A stretch of DNA of 64,000 bases from Rhodocollybia butyracea (GCA_015501585.1 JADNRY010000050.1:62001-126000), one strand, 5' to 3'; counted from the stretch's first letter, positions 10,918 through 23,136 are shown. The notes: generated from the letters alone by a model not told the origin. A program made the numbers and translations.

Positions 10918-13042
10918 AACCAAAGTAAGTTCGTAGAGTAATTAAGCGCCGTATCATATCAAAATGATGATGATGAGGGTGAAGAGGGTGATTCATTTGT
11001 CTTTAGTCGTTACAGCATCTACAAGCGTCCAAGTACAAGACAACGGGGCAATTAGTCTTCAACATTGCTGCACATCGCGTCCTATAGCTAGTCCCTAAAT
11101 CTTTTTGAACTCTGGTGAGTCTAATGTTTCTTACGCTTCATCGCTGGAGTCCGCATGGTCGCAGCGGCGAGAATTGTGAGGTCACTGGTTACAAGGAACA
11201 TTAAAAGAACCATTTGATACCCCTTGAAGCTTAACATAGAACCGGTTATCTAGTAACCGAGCCCGTATACTTAAGGACCAGCTTCGATAACCTTCCCATT
11301 CTACCTCCCGTCCTCTCGTTCGCACCAAGTTTCTGGAGCGTAAAACTATGTTAACAGTCCACCACCTGAATGACTCTCGTTCTCAGCGAATCCTATGGCT
11401 TCTTGTACGTTCGTTGGACTTTACGTTTTACCTTATTCCTACCTTCGCTATAGGAAGAACTAGAAGTCCCGTATGAAATCAAGAAATATCAGCGCCTTCC
11501 GACTTTGCTGGCGCCTCCGGAACTTCTCGCAGTAAACCCACTAGGCAAGGCGCCCGTGATTGTAGACGGAGAAGTCAACCTTGCAGAAAGTGGGGCTATT
11601 ATTGGTGACTTCATGTTTAGGTTTGGCTAGAATCACTCGCGCAATCTCATGCACGCATGAGCTAGAATATATCATGAGAAAATATGGGAAAGGGAAACTC
11701 CAACCCGCGGAGGGAACTCAAGCCGCTATAGATGATCTTTACTGTAAGAGAAACGCCTTCTCCGATGCTGTTGGCTAATAAATTTGCACAGACCTTCATT
11801 ATTCCGAAGGGACTATAATGCCCCTATTTGTTCTAAGGTTTATCTGTAATGCTGTCCCCGAACAGTCGCCGTGGTTCATACGGTGGTTGTTGAGCATGGT
11901 CTTCAACCAGCTTAGTGCTCAGTTTGTTGATGTTGAGATTAAGAAAAACATTGATATGGTCAGTCAACAGTATTGCACGTGATATTTCTTGCTGAACTCT
12001 TACCAAGATCGAGTCGCACTTGTCTAAAAAGGATTGGCTGGCAGGCGGTTCTGAACCTACTTCAGCGGACTTTTCGATGAGCTATGCTATGGAGATAATC
12101 GAGAAGTATAAGCTTGGGGGGCCGGGGGGCGCGTCGCATGCATATGTTAAAAGGATGCAAGCAAGGTATGGAGTTTTACCATCTCTTGGATGATATGAAC
12201 TAAAGTTTGTGAAAAAACTAGACCTGCGTATAAAAGGGTATGATTGCAACACTAGTACGACTGTCCCCTGGCTGTTACTGAATCAAATTTATAGGCTCTG
12301 GAGAGAGGCGGAGAATATACCTACGCATTAGCGTGATTCTGAGATTAGAATGCGTGGCATGTGGAACAACTGAAAGAGAGCCTCCATTCTGGAGTGCCGA
12401 AGTATTGTACTAAAGTCAGGACAAGCGATGTTGGGATGTTGAACTTATCGTAGGTAAACAATATAGCAAGGCGACTTACATAAATGAAACTCGCCGATCC
12501 TTCACTGTCGTGCTCGAAACTTTTCAAGGACCAACTTCTTCCCCTCCTTGGCCTATATCTGAGTCGTCTGACTCTTTCAGCTACTGTTACTCGATGCAAG
12601 CTTTTTGGTTTGAACTTGTGATAGCCCGAGAAACCGACTGGAAGGATAGTGATCTTACAAAAGAGTTTGAATCTGCATTCGAATTGCAAGTCCACTTTTT
12701 CTTCATGTATTTGCATATCATCAATAACAGTACAAGTATAGCTTTCAAAGCATCTCTGACAGGGTCCATGGAATTCATGCTTCATATTACATTCCATTTC
12801 GTTGGATCTGGTATCTCATTCCAGCTTATTGGACTTACAGACAAAGGTGGAACCATTTGAACAAATGTGCCGACGTATGTGCTTGAATCGCTCTACTATC
12901 GCTGACCTGATAACTCAAGATCTCATACTATCAGGTCCATGGTAAGACCTATCAACTGGATCGCAAGCTTGCTTACCGTTCACGTTTAGCTTTCACCCAT
13001 TGACCACCTTTTTTTGGAAAAATGACAAGATTTTCACCTTCC
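10626..13042. repeat. Tandem segmental duplication, unit A
   Basis: About 2.4 kb that recurs at 13718-16082. The unit runs from intron 9 of the dehydrogenase gene through its last three exons, the first glutathione transferase and most of the family X copy. Exons and introns are both conserved between units, so this is DNA-level duplication. Unit A ends in the same motif region of X as unit B (a Lys-Asn-Asp codon run), after which the two diverge. Confidence 0.85.
11348..12336 (+). CDS. Glutathione S-transferase, Gtt1-like, first tandem copy, 222 aa
   Basis: Seven exons: 11348-11404, 11454-11604, 11666-11743, 11792-11958, 12008-12165, 12222-12237, 12295-12336 (669 nt). The N-terminal thioredoxin-like domain opens MLTVHHLNDSRSQRILWLL and contains the glutathione-site features NPLGKAPVIV and the ESGAI stretch. 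The helical C-terminal domain ends with WLAGGSEPTSADF and a conserved ARPAYKRAL tail. The pattern of the first 30 residues matches yeast Gtt1 and other fungal stress-response transferases, which conjugate glutathione to electrophiles or reduce peroxides. Exon 6 is only 16 nt. It differs from the second copy at scattered residues, mostly in the C-terminal domain, so both may be functional. No signal peptide. Confidence 0.9.
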
Positions 13043-13176
13043 CTCCGAGTACTCCACCCGATATCATCGTTAGCCAGGATACTTCAGACGACTCAGATGG
13101 GGATTACGGTCATAATATATCAAGTTCTCCGAAGGGTTCCGATCCTCCTCCTCCCTACTCCCATTCATCCCCCTGA
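12510..13176 (+). pseudogene. Unknown family X, copy 1, internally deleted
   Basis: I do not recognise this family. Its signature is an N-terminal PPWP stretch, an aromatic region with CYxxQAxWFE, then ARETDWKDSDLTKEFESAFE. A second exon contains FEQMCRRMCLNRSTI, and the acidic/Pro-rich tail contains STPPD, SQDTSDD and PPPPY. Copies lie at 15482 (plus), 22640-23051 (minus) and 26692-26877 (minus), and conservation of these residues on one strand shows it was once coding. Here about 66 bp that encode a WNYRAKL motif in copy 2 are missing, which breaks the frame before the tail. Splice sites between the parts are weak. Fragment of a gene rather than an intact one. Confidence 0.5.
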
Positions 13177-13717
13177 CTGAGTTGATTGTCCGACAAGTTG
13201 CTCCTGTTAGGGCCCTTCCAAGTTTAATCTCACTTGCTCAATTTTCCTTGCACTCGTGATATTGTAGTTATAGAAAGAACACCTGTACTAGTAGGAACGC
13301 GATAGTCAAATACATTCACCACTATCTTTCTCTGGACTTTCTTATCGCTTGCATTATCTCCCTCACTTCACTGTTTGATCGACTCGACAGAATCTTAGAC
13401 ACACTGGCCTACATCACATTCCCATGTTTATGCTACCCACACCTTGTCGGACGCGATGGCCTGGAATTCGAATCAACAACAAGTCGGAAGGGGTTGTGCA
13501 GTTACGTTCAATACGTCCATGTCCCGGGACAAACTCTCTACTTGCTCCAATCATGGCTCGGAAGCATATTAGCTGCACACAAGCCTTCACCATCCTCCTC
13601 CCCACTTCAAACCAGTTTGGGTGCGTGGCATGCCATGAATATGTAGCTTCTATGGAACGAATGAAAGAGCGCCATTCCGGAGTGCCGAAGTATGTTGAAC
13701 TTATGATATTCAAATCC
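13177..13717. other. Spacer between duplication units
   Basis: No supported gene. Its last ~80 bp resemble the sequence just downstream of both glutathione transferase genes (around 12370 and 15360), including a short block reading ccattccggagtgccgaag, so the duplication junction itself carries a copy of that boundary. Confidence 0.5.
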
Positions 13718-13737
13718 TGAGTACTTACTTGACATAG

Positions 13738-14008
13738 ATTATTGGTTCATTTGCCCAGGTACGTTGGACTTGTATGTAACTGGCTCCTACTGACACAGAA
13801 ATAGATGTATTGCTTCCCCAGAGCGATTGCCTACATTTCTTCAGGAAAGGTCAAAGTGAAAGACATGGTGAGTGAGAAACGTTACGCGACGAGGACCGAA
13901 TTACATATCGTTCTGTAGGTCACTCATTCGTTTAGCGTCAAGGACTATCAACAAGCGCTGGACAAGCTGGCGAGTCGCACCGCAGTGAAAATCATTGTGA
14001 AGCCCTGA
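13738..14008 (+). pseudogene. Truncated alcohol dehydrogenase 3' end (last three exons)
   Basis: Copies of exons 10, 11 and 12 of the 9292-10917 gene with their introns, ending in the same stop. Exon 10 equivalent starts at 13738 and encodes IIGSFAQ; the rest encodes [12 protein letters not shown] onward. No upstream exons, start codon or promoter of the dehydrogenase accompany it, so it is a remnant of the tandem duplication. Confidence 0.88.
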
Positions 14009-14342
14009 AACCAAAGTAAGTTAGTAGAGTAATTAAGCGCCGTATCATATCACCATGGGCCGTGCAAGGGCCGTGATGAAGGGAATCACAATGATGAGGG
14101 TGATTCTCGTTAGCTGTTCCGTTCTTAAGTTAGACGAACTGGAGCCTCAAGGAGTACAACTGATTACAAGGAACATTAAAGAACTCTGAACCATTTGATT
14201 CCCCTTGAAACTTAACCATGTAGCAGCTTCTAAACCGGTTATCTTGAGTAACCGAACCCATATACTTAAGCATCAGCTTCGATGACCTTCCCATTCTCCC
14301 TCCCGCCCTTTCGTCCACACTAAGGCTCTGGAACACAAAGCT

Positions 14343-15314
14343 ATGTTAACAGTCCACCACCTGAACGATTCTCGTTCTCAGCGAATCCTATGGCTTCTTG
14401 TACGTTAGTTGAACTATACGCTTCACCTTATCCCTACCTTCGCTATAGGAAGAACTTGAAGTCCCGTATGAAATCAAGAAATATCAGCGCCTTCCGACTT
14501 TGCTGGCACCTCCGGAACTTCTCGCGGTGAGCTCGCTAGGCAAGGCGCCTGTGATTACAGACGGAGAAGTCAACCTTGCGGAAAGTGGGGCTATTATTGG
14601 TGACTTCATGGTTTGGCTAGAATCACTCGCGCAATCTCACGCACATGAAACTAGAATATATCATGAGAAAATATGGCAAAGGAAAACTCGCTCAACCCGA
14701 AGAGGGAACTCAGGCCGCCCTAGATGATCTTTATTGTAAGGGAAACGCCTTCAACTCCAATGCTGTTAACTAATAATTCTGCACAGACCTTCATTACGCC
14801 GAAGGCACTCTGATGCCCATATTTGTTCTAGGGTTTATCTGTAACATTGTCCCCGAACGCGCGCCGTGGTTCATGCGGTGGTTTCTGAATATGATTTTCG
14901 GCCAGCTTAGAGCTCAGATAGTTGAGCCAGAGGTAAAGAAAAACATCAATATGGTCAGTTGCAGTTTTATCTTTGATATTCTTTGCTGAACTCTGATCAA
15001 GATCGAGTCGCACCTGTCTAAAAGGGACTGGCTGGCAGGCGGTTCTGAACCTACTTCAGCGGACTTTTTGATGAGCTATCCTATGGAGATAGCCGATCTG
15101 TATAAGCTTGGGGGACCTGTGACACATGCATATGTTAAAAGGATGCAAGCAAGGTACGAAATTCTGTCACCATTTTGGATGATATTTAAACTGAAATCTA
15201 CTAGGCCTGCGTATAAAAGGGTATGACCGCGTCCACTGACTGGCTGTTACGTATACTGAATCAGGTTTATAGGCACTGGAGAGAGGCGGAGAGTATTCCT
15301 ATGCTAAACTGTGA
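14343..15314 (+). CDS. Glutathione S-transferase, Gtt1-like, second tandem copy, 221 aa
   Basis: Seven exons with the same phases as copy one: 14343-14399, 14449-14599, 14655-14735, 14787-14953, 15002-15153, 15205-15220, 15273-15314 (666 nt, open). The N-terminal domain is nearly unchanged (GKAPVI, ESGAIIEYIMRKYG). Differences gather in the helical domain: one extra codon near residue 80, two fewer near residue 195, and substitutions such as ERAPWF for EQSPWF and PMEIADLYKL for AMEIIEKYKL. This suggests divergence of the substrate pocket under retained constraint. Its upstream region is the ADH 3' fragment, like the first copy, so the duplicated promoter is probably the ADH-GST intergenic segment. 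Confidence 0.9.
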
Positions 15315-15481
15315 TTCAGAGATTGGGATGTGTGTAGCAAGTTTTGTGGACCGAACGAAAGAGAGCCTCCATTCTGGAGTGCTGAAGTATTGTAAAGTCG
15401 ACAAGCGATATTGGACTTATTGTGACTTACATAACAAAGTGAGATTTTAACGAAAGCGTTTTCTTCCTTCCTCCCACTATC

Positions 15482-16086
15482 ATGCTCGAAACTTTTCAAG
15501 GCCCAGCATCTTTCCCTCCTTGGCCGGTACCTGACTCGTACTCGTCTGACTCTGTCGCCTACTGTTACTCGAACCAAGCTCTTTGGTTTGAAATTGTGTT
15601 AGCTCGAGAAACCGACTGGAAGGATAGTGATCTTACAAAAGAGTTTGAATCTGCATTCGAATCGCAAGTCTACATTTTGTTTGTTTATCATCAATAACAG
15701 TACAAGTATAGCTTGCAAAGCATCTCTGACAGGCTCTATGAAATTCAAGCTTCATATTATATTCCATTTTGTTGGATCTGGTATTTAATTCCAGCTTATA
15801 GGACTTACAGACAAAGGCGGAACCATTTGAACAAATGTGCCGACGTATGTGCTTGAATCGCTCTACTATCACTGACCTGATAACTCAAGATCTCATACTA
15901 TCAGGTCCATGCTAAGACATATTAATTCGAGTCCATGCGATGGATCAGAACACATTTGGGTTTGGCTGAAGAACTCGAAGCTACCCCTGCTCAATGGAAT
16001 TATCGGGCAAAGCTTGCTTACCGTTCACGTTTAGCCCTCACTCATTGGCCACCCTTTTGGAAAAATGACAAAACTTTCACCAGATT
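15482..16086 (+). pseudogene. Unknown family X, copy 2, lacking its C-terminal tail
   Basis: Same family as at 12510. The first exon region encodes PPWPVP, CYSNQALWFE and ARETDWKDSDLTKEFESAFE. The second encodes FEQMCRRMCLNRSTIT, and a third region (from 15935) RTHLGLAEELEATPAQWNYR and a tail up to KNDKTFT. The last is missing in copy 1. The expected Pro/Asp-rich tail is absent, because homology stops at the duplication edge. The likely splice donor after the second region reads CT instead of GT, leaving a stop. No function can be assigned. Confidence 0.5.
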
Positions 16087-16344
16087 CGGTCCTAGTTGGA
16101 TAGGGGAACCGCGCGTTCGGATTGCGTCCTATATAGTCGTCGCTTGCCTCCATTCTCTGTTCGTCCAGAGCTCATATTCCGCGTTTTTTGAAAATTCGTT
16201 TCGTCAAGGCGGAAGAAAGAAAGAACGCGACACGCGTAAGCGCCGACCGCTGATCGTGTGAATAGTCAATAGCCTGCCGAATCCCGATCACAACTTTTTT
16301 GGATTGAACGAGTTCGAGTCATCGATATTCTTTCTTTCACGACT

Positions 16345-19300
16345 ATGAACTCTGACGAATCTACAAAACTAGCTGTCCTTCCAACAGACTACCCCAGAAC
16401 ATCGAACCAAGTCGTTGAAGCCGAGGAGACTTATCAGATTGAAGGAGCACATGCAACCGACATTTTACGCGCCCTGATTGTTCTCGTACATCGATATACT
16501 GGCGATACCCATATTGTCCTTGGAACCTCTTCATCTATTCTTCGTATAGATGTTACGCCAGAAACCTCTTTTGACTCTATACATTTCCCGCAGACGAAAT
16601 CACTGAGCGTCGGAGATCTAACAGTCTTCGTGAACGGAAATTCTCTGCGCACAGTATACAATACTGTCCTTTTCACTCCACTCCGGATACAACTTTTACA
16701 TTTGCATCTGACCCAAATTCTCAAAGATCGTTCTATTCCCATCGGACGTATCTCACTGCGAACGGAGAAAGAACAAGGTATACTCCCTGATCCTCGTGCA
16801 CCGTTAAACTGGTGCGAATGGCCGGGTCCAATCACCTCTATTTTCGCGTCCAACGCGACCAAAACACCAGAAAAGGCCGTGATAATCACGCAGACCAAAT
16901 CGCACACTTATGGCTCTCTCTTGAGGTCAACAAATATCTTATCGAATCATCTATTGAAGCATGGCGTAGAGCGCGGAGATGTTGTGATGATATACGCCCA
17001 CCGTTCCGCTGACCTAGTTTTGGCGGTGCTCGGGACACTGACCGCAGGCGCGACGTTTAGTGTTATCGATCCTGCGTATCCGCCTGAGAGGCAAATAGTT
17101 TACCTCTCCGTAGCACGGCCCAAGGCAGTCATAATACTACAAGGGGCGCAAGATGATAATCCCGTGGACCCGAGCGTGCGAGGATATTGGGAGAAGGATC
17201 TAGGTGGCGTCAAAGTGTGTGTCGAAGGCGTGAGTCTGGGTGAAGACGGCGCCGTGTACGCCGATGGAGGAACTTTGGAAGAAAATACCAACAACCCTGG
17301 TGTCGTTCTAGGCCCAGATTCAGTTGCAACACTATCCTTCACTAGTGGAAGTACTGGAGTGCCCAAGGGCGTCAGAGGCAGACATTACAGTATGTTGTCT
17401 TCGTGCACCATTTCTTTCCAATACTGAAAAACTTTTTTCAGGTCTGACACACTTTTTCCCGTGGATGGCTACGCGGTTTGGCCTTGGTCCTGAGAGTAGA
17501 TTCACCATGCTGAGTGGAATCGCGCACGATCCGATCCAAAGAGACAGTACGTTCTTCGTTTCTCCGAATGTTTCCAGTTTTGACATTCAAATAGTCTTCA
17601 CACCCTCTTCCTTGGCGCATCACTTCATGTACCTCCATCAAGTGCCATCGGGACACCAGGTGCTCTGGCATCGTGGATGGATGCCCAAAAGGTCACGGTC
17701 ACTCATTTAACACCTGCTATGGGTCAGTTAGTCACTACGACCGGTGCAAACGAAGGTGAGGAATCAGTCTTACCTACGTTAGTCTCTAACTCTTCCTTCA
17801 TAGGTGAGAACGCTGCAGGTGCTGCACCCTCCGTACCTTCCCTTCGCGCTGCTTTCTTCGTTGGTGATCTCCTTACGAAAAGAGATGTTGCACGGCTGCA
17901 AGCTCTGGCAAGGAATGTAGTAGTAATCAACATGTATGGAACCACAGAGACGCAGGTATGTGCTTTTTGCAATGAAGATAAACGTAGAAGTGACTCGCGT
18001 CTAGCGTGCCGTATCATATCATGCTCTTGTGCCGTTTTCTGAAGACCCCGCCTACCTGAGCACGCAAAAGGAAGTCATTCCCGCCGGAAAAGGGATGAAA
18101 GACGTTCAGCTGCTCGTTGTTAACCGGTAAGTACGTAGTGTGGTACTCCGTTACAGGTTCTCAAAGAATTCAGAAACGACAAATCCATTCCCTGTGCCGT
18201 AGGAGAAGCAGGAGAGATCTATGTTCGTAGCGGAGGTCTAGCGGAAGGCTATCTCGTTCCTCCCGAAGCTCTCGCAAACGGAGAGCCAGATATGAATGAG
18301 GAAAAGTTTGTTCGCAACTGGTTTCGTTCAGCGAATCCCTCGGGGCAGGAGGATGCTGGCTATCTAGACACCCTGTCCACTTCGTCTGACCCAGCTAGAC
18401 ATTATTGGCACGGTATACGTGATAGGATGTACCGTTTCGGGTGATCTGGGCAGGTACGACACCGAGGGTGGCGTGGAATGCATCGGTAAGCGTCAAGCAG
18501 CCGTCTTGTCGGTGGCTTTGTGACTGAATAAATGCATCTACAGGACGAGCTGATAACCAGATCAAGATTCGTGGTTTCCGTATTGAGCTTGGTGAAGTCG
18601 ATACTCATCTCGCTGCTCATCCTGGTGTGCGAGAGAACGTTACGCTTGTGAGGAGAGACAAGGACGAGGAAAAGATGCTGGTTAGCTATATCGTGCCCGT
18701 GAATTCGTGGGAGGGTAAGTGGATTTCTTTGATCCTAGTATCCGGCTCATAATCCTTTTGTCCTCATTCACAGGTGACGCAAGTGAGGATAAGATTGTAG
18801 ATGCAGAGGAAGGCGGGGTAGAAGGTGGAATCCGGCGATACGCAATGTTGATTAGAGATATTAGAACGCATTTGAAGAAGAAGTTACCTGGATATAGTAT
18901 TCCGACGTGTAAGCCGTTTTTTCATCTTCACATTCCAACCTGACCTTTGGACAGTGATAATTCCGCTTTCGCGCATGCCTCTCAACCCGAATGGAAAGAT
19001 TGACAGGCCAGCTCTGCCTTTCCCTGATACCGCTGCCGCCGTCGCTTCCCTCGCTGCGGTTTCAGCGTCCGCCTTAGCTGCCGCTAGCAATTCCGCGACC
19101 ACTACTACTCACTCAGAAATTACCCCTACTCAAAAAACTATTCTGAAAATTTTCGCATCTCTCCTTCCTGGTTTCTCGAGTTCGCAGGACTCACTGCCAC
19201 CGATTCCTTTAGAAGAATCCTTCTTCGATTTAGGGGGACATTCCATCCTTGCTACTCGTCTAGTGTTCGAGATGCGGCGCGCGTTCCCTGTACTGAAAGA

Positions 19301-20858
19301 GCGCATTGGTCTCGGAGTCGTGTATACCAAGCATGCCGGAGAATTGGCATCTATACGCGGCTTAGCTTCCATAATAGGTACCCTGCTAGAGGAAGATTTG
19401 GGTCTCCCTGTCGTTGATTCAGACACCAAGCAAGCGAATGGAATCGTTGACGTCGACGACAATGAAGCGGAAGACAACTACACGCAGGATCTCGACACGC
19501 TCATCTCCACTCTCGCACCTTCTTATCCCTCTTACGCTCCATCGACCACCTCTGGCTTACATGTATTCCTGACTGGTGCGACTGGCTTCTTAGGTGCATT
19601 CATCTTGCAACAACTTCTTTCACTCCCGCACCAATCTTCCTCTTCCGTGGCCCATGTAACATGCCTTGTACGTGCCTCTTCGGCGACCTCTGCCCAGGAT
19701 CGTCTACGGGAATCCTGCGCCTCGCGTGGGGTATGGTCTGAGTCATGGATTTCTAGTAACCGCCTCACTGTTGTTCCTGGTGACCTTGGCTTGCCGCATT
19801 ACGGTGTTACGCCCTCCGAGTGGGAGGCTCTACAGAGCAATGTCGATGTAGTAATACACAACGGCGCACTAGTACACTGGGTTTATCCATATGAGAGGCT
19901 GAAGGGACCGAATGTAGTGGGAACGCTTACTGCAGTGGAACTTGCGGGCACGAAGGAAAAGCCAAAGTCTTTGGTGTTTGTCAGCAGTACATCAGTCCTT
20001 GACACTCCTGCGTTTGTGCGTATCGGGGAGAATGTGATCTCTCAGAACCAAGGAGATGGTGTCTTGGAAACCGATACTCTCGAGGCTTCCCGCCGTGGTC
20101 TGAAGACCGGATACGGCCAGAGTAAGTGGGTTGCAGAGAAACTCTTGTTCGAGGCCGGAAGGAGAGGTTTGGGTGGGTACATTATTAGGCCGGGATATGT
20201 TGTTGGAGAAAGCAATGATGGAGTAACGAACACGGACGATTTTGTGTGGCGGATGGTGAAGGGCTGTGTGCAGCTAGGGAGCGTTCCCGACATGTCGAAT
20301 GGCGTCAACATGCTTCCGGTAGATCGAGTAGCCATGTGTTGTGTGAGGGCGGCAACGGTGGGCCCGATGACTGGGGAAAGTAGAGAGTCTGGCCCAGGAG
20401 GCAACATGAACGTGATGAACGTAACGGCGCAACCCCTTCCGACATTCAACGATCTTTTCAATGCGCTCAAGACATACGGCTGGGCTGTGGAAAAGACAGA
20501 GTACGTGCAATGGCGTCTTCAACTCGAGGCACATGTCATGGACAAGTCGCGAAAGGAGACTGGAGAGGTGGAAGAAGACAACGCTCTTTATCCTCTGTTA
20601 CACTTCGTTCTCGACGATCTTCCCACTTCGACCAAAGCACCAATGTTGGACGACAGGAACACTGTGGCAGTTGTTGAACGTGGACGGATTGGGCAGAAGG
20701 ATCCGCCGGTCACGGTTGATGAAGAGTTGATGGGAAGATATTTTGCGTGGCTTGTCCGTGCTCAATTTTTGCCTCCACCCCAGTATTCTCAAGGGGGAAA
20801 GAGGTTACCAGATCTCGCGGATGGTGTAACTAAGGCTGCAGGAAGAAGTGGGATCTGA
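16345..20858 (+). CDS. LYS2: Alpha-aminoadipate reductase, large subunit (A-T-R), about 1368 aa, with two apparent frameshifts
   Basis: Adenylates alpha-aminoadipate, loads it on a phosphopantetheine arm and reduces it to the semialdehyde in fungal lysine synthesis (cytosol). Exons: 16345-17389, 17442-17546, 17595-17755, 17804-17955 (alternative acceptor 17819), 18005-18126, 18174-18485, 18544-18714, 18774-18908, 18955-20858. Adenylation domain: [22 protein letters not shown] (diagnostic of Lys2), [19 protein letters not shown]. Carrier domain: [10 protein letters not shown] with the modified Ser. Reductase: [12 protein letters not shown] and GYGQSKW. Two single-base changes break the frame: a missing C at 17603-17605 (family reads FTPLFLGA) and an extra T at 18435-18437 (family reads YRSGDLGRY). 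Both lie in homopolymers and together conserve total length, so sequence errors are more likely than gene death. Yeast Lys2 is 1392 aa. Confidence 0.9.
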
Positions 20859-21511
20859 AAACATATCGCTCGATCAACTAAAAGTAATAGATTTTAATTG
20901 GCGAAAACATTAATCAGAGCAGGTTGTTTGGGTATCTTTCTAGTAGGAGTGATACTTGGACTTGATACTTGGACTTGTTGATGATTCAAATTCCAGGCCG
21001 TCCCGTCCCACTGCACCTGGTTCTTTGCTTGATCCAGGGTAGTCAGAAATGAGGTGTAGCCTGCTGGTGTAGGGCCACCATTCCGTCGGGTCGATGCAAC
21101 ATTCATTCGGCCAGGAATTGCAATAACGAAGTCTGGATTTGTTCAAATAGAGCCGCAGCGCGGAAAATTACCGTCAGATCTGAATTCTCCTCAGTCCTTT
21201 TTGCCTCAGTACGACTTAAGTACCTTTTTCTATGTAAGGTAAACGTTGGTAAACTTATAAAATAAGCACACCCCAGGCATCGATTGGGTGACATAATTGA
21301 GGGTGTTATTAGCAAGAAATAAGTATTGAGCGCTTTGATGTTGCCTCTTCCAGTTTCGTCTGGTGAAAAAGCACATTTTGTCGGATACCCCCTTCAAGTA
21401 AACGATCAGCCAAAATTATCTGTTTGGCACCAAAATCCAGCATTAGCCCCTAACCGCCCAAATAAAAGTTCCTGCGTCGCTCCTTTACTCCTTCATCCTT
21501 CCACATCTGCC
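20859..21511. other. Intergenic region after LYS2
   Basis: About 650 bp. An ACTTGGACTTGATACTTGG short direct repeat occurs near 20955. No supported coding region. Confidence 0.45.
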
Positions 21512-22329
21512 ATGTTCAGTTTTACAAACTTTGCTTTCACTGCCTCCCTTTGGGTCGCCATCATGTATGCAGTAAGCTCGTGAATCGATATGTCCTGCTG
21601 TACCGTTTTAGATTGTCCCACAGATAATCACCAGCAACAAGACGCTCGATTTCTGGCAACCAATGGGAAGTTTTACTGTCGTACTGGGATTATTAGTCTG
21701 CGTTTCCGGTCAACACTGTTCGTCGAATACCGTTCTTGGACTGCTCGCACCAGGCGAGAGAACATTCATCAAATATTTATACAACTCGTCGGTTATGGGA
21801 GATACCCCAACTGGCGCAAGCTTCTAGTAGAGGCGGTCGACCTTCAAGATCTCGTATTGGGGGCTGGCGTGTCTTATCAAGATTGGGAACCATACGTGCA
21901 CGAGTTGAAAGCCATACACGCTGCCTTTGTGTCGTTGATTGACCTAGTGAGCGCCTTGCAATTACGCTTGTCCGTCTGTCTCATAGCATTTCAGCGCAAG
22001 AAGGTTCCAGTGTGTGGCGTTGAGGAAGAACAAAATATATCCACCGACGCCGAGGTACGCCAGGTTCTATATCTGTTGAAATTCTGGCTCATTTCATCAT
22101 CAGATCTTCATAGTCCGTCTAATAGAATTCATGCAGACGTTCCCAGAATCGGCAGAGACAGAGCGGTTTTTTGTATTCGCAACAGAATGTTGCCCGCTGA
22201 CTTCGACAAGTAAGTTTAGGTTCTGGTTCATTAGTTATTATTTCCTGATTTTATGTGACAGAAACCGTCCCCAGGCCTTATCCAACGAGGGTATTCGCGC
22301 TTGCGACAAAGTCCGACCTTCCTGCATAA
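21512..22329 (+). CDS. Unknown family Y, copy 1 (intactness uncertain)
   Basis: Not a family I recognise. The start at 21512 would give a hydrophobic MFSFTNFAFTASLWVAIMYA, possibly a membrane segment, before an intron. The best conserved part (21735-22055) encodes RTRRENIHQIF, NWRKLLVEAVDLQDLVLGAG and ELKAIHAAF. After an intron (22054-22104) comes EFMQTFPESA and FFVFATECCPL, then a last exon ending at a TAA at 22329. Copies at 23137-24335 and 24762-26692 share this order and the intron positions, so it is a real gene family. The hydrophobic first exons and the conserved part are one base out of phase in my model, so an intron may be missed or the copy may be broken. Confidence 0.45.
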
Positions 22330-22639
22330 CCGGTGAACACAGTAGACGGTCTGCATCCACTTATCGTAGACATGGATGTGGGCTTCGGACCTTATAGAAC
22401 TAGTGGCGCAGGGGCTGGTGTAGAGTGGATAGAATCGTTTTCATCGCTAATGGGGGATAATGTCCCGCTTGTGTTTTTTTTTTTTACAGACTATCCTGTT
22501 CGTACTAGATTCTTTCTGTTACAATACGAGAGGGTAATTGAACAGGTGAGATTTGAAAGGGCGCAGGCATGGATTGTAATCCTAACAGGAGCAAGTCGCG
22601 CAATGAACTCCATAACTAGGAGGTGAATGGTAGGGAGGA

Positions 22640-23051
22640 GGAGGATTGGAACCCTGAGGACTTGGATGCGTATGATAAATATTATGACCGTGTTCCTCAT
22701 CTAAGTCGTCTGAAGTATCCTGGCTAATGAGGATATCGGGTGGAGTACTGGGAGGGAAGATGAAAATTCTGCCATGTCTCCGAAGAGGTGGCCAACTGAG
22801 TCCCAACCTGCACGGTAAGAGAGCTTTGCGCGATAATTCCATTCCTTCCAGTCGGTTTCCCGGGCGAGCACAATTTCAAACCAGCAAGCTTTCAAGTAAC
22901 CGTACCCAAGAGACGAGTCAACTATAGGCCAAGGAGGGGGAGAAGTTGATTCTTCAAAAGTTTCGAGCATGACAGTGGTAGAAGGAAAACGCGTTGAATC
23001 TGTTCGGGTACGCGACTTGAGATCTTGAGAATAGGGGTTTGATGACGTCAT
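22640..23051 (-). pseudogene. Unknown family X, copy 3, deleted and frameshifted
   Basis: Minus-strand copy convergent with Y copy 1. It extends the N-terminus upstream (MTSSNPYSQDLKSRTRTD) before the shared MLETFEE, PPPWP, FEIVLARETDWKE. It jumps directly to WNYRAKLSYRAG, so the middle exons are missing, and the tail (STPPDILISQDTSDD, PPPPYHS) is in another frame from about 22860. Clearly related to the copies at 12510 and 15482, and clearly degraded. Confidence 0.55.
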
Positions 23052-23136
23052 GACGGTTCGATAAAGTTACTCTTTGTCGTTTACGTTCATCGATTCATCT
23101 TTCATCCACTAATACAAGCTGCCACAAGATCGTTTT

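Larger units (their letters stand above)
13718..16082. repeat. Tandem segmental duplication, unit B
   Basis: Second copy of the 2.4-kb unit. It starts inside what was dehydrogenase intron 9 and carries the ADH 3' fragment, the second glutathione transferase and a second family X copy. It is direct relative to unit A and offset by ~3.05-3.09 kb. Confidence 0.85.

Noticed and set aside
12345..12797. 150-codon minus-strand frame over family X copy 1
   Set aside because: Conservation among X copies follows the plus-strand frame (ARETDWKD), not this one.
13424..13713. Overlapping ~98-codon frames on both strands in the spacer
   Set aside because: Near-mirror open frames without homologous copies or motifs; likely chance.
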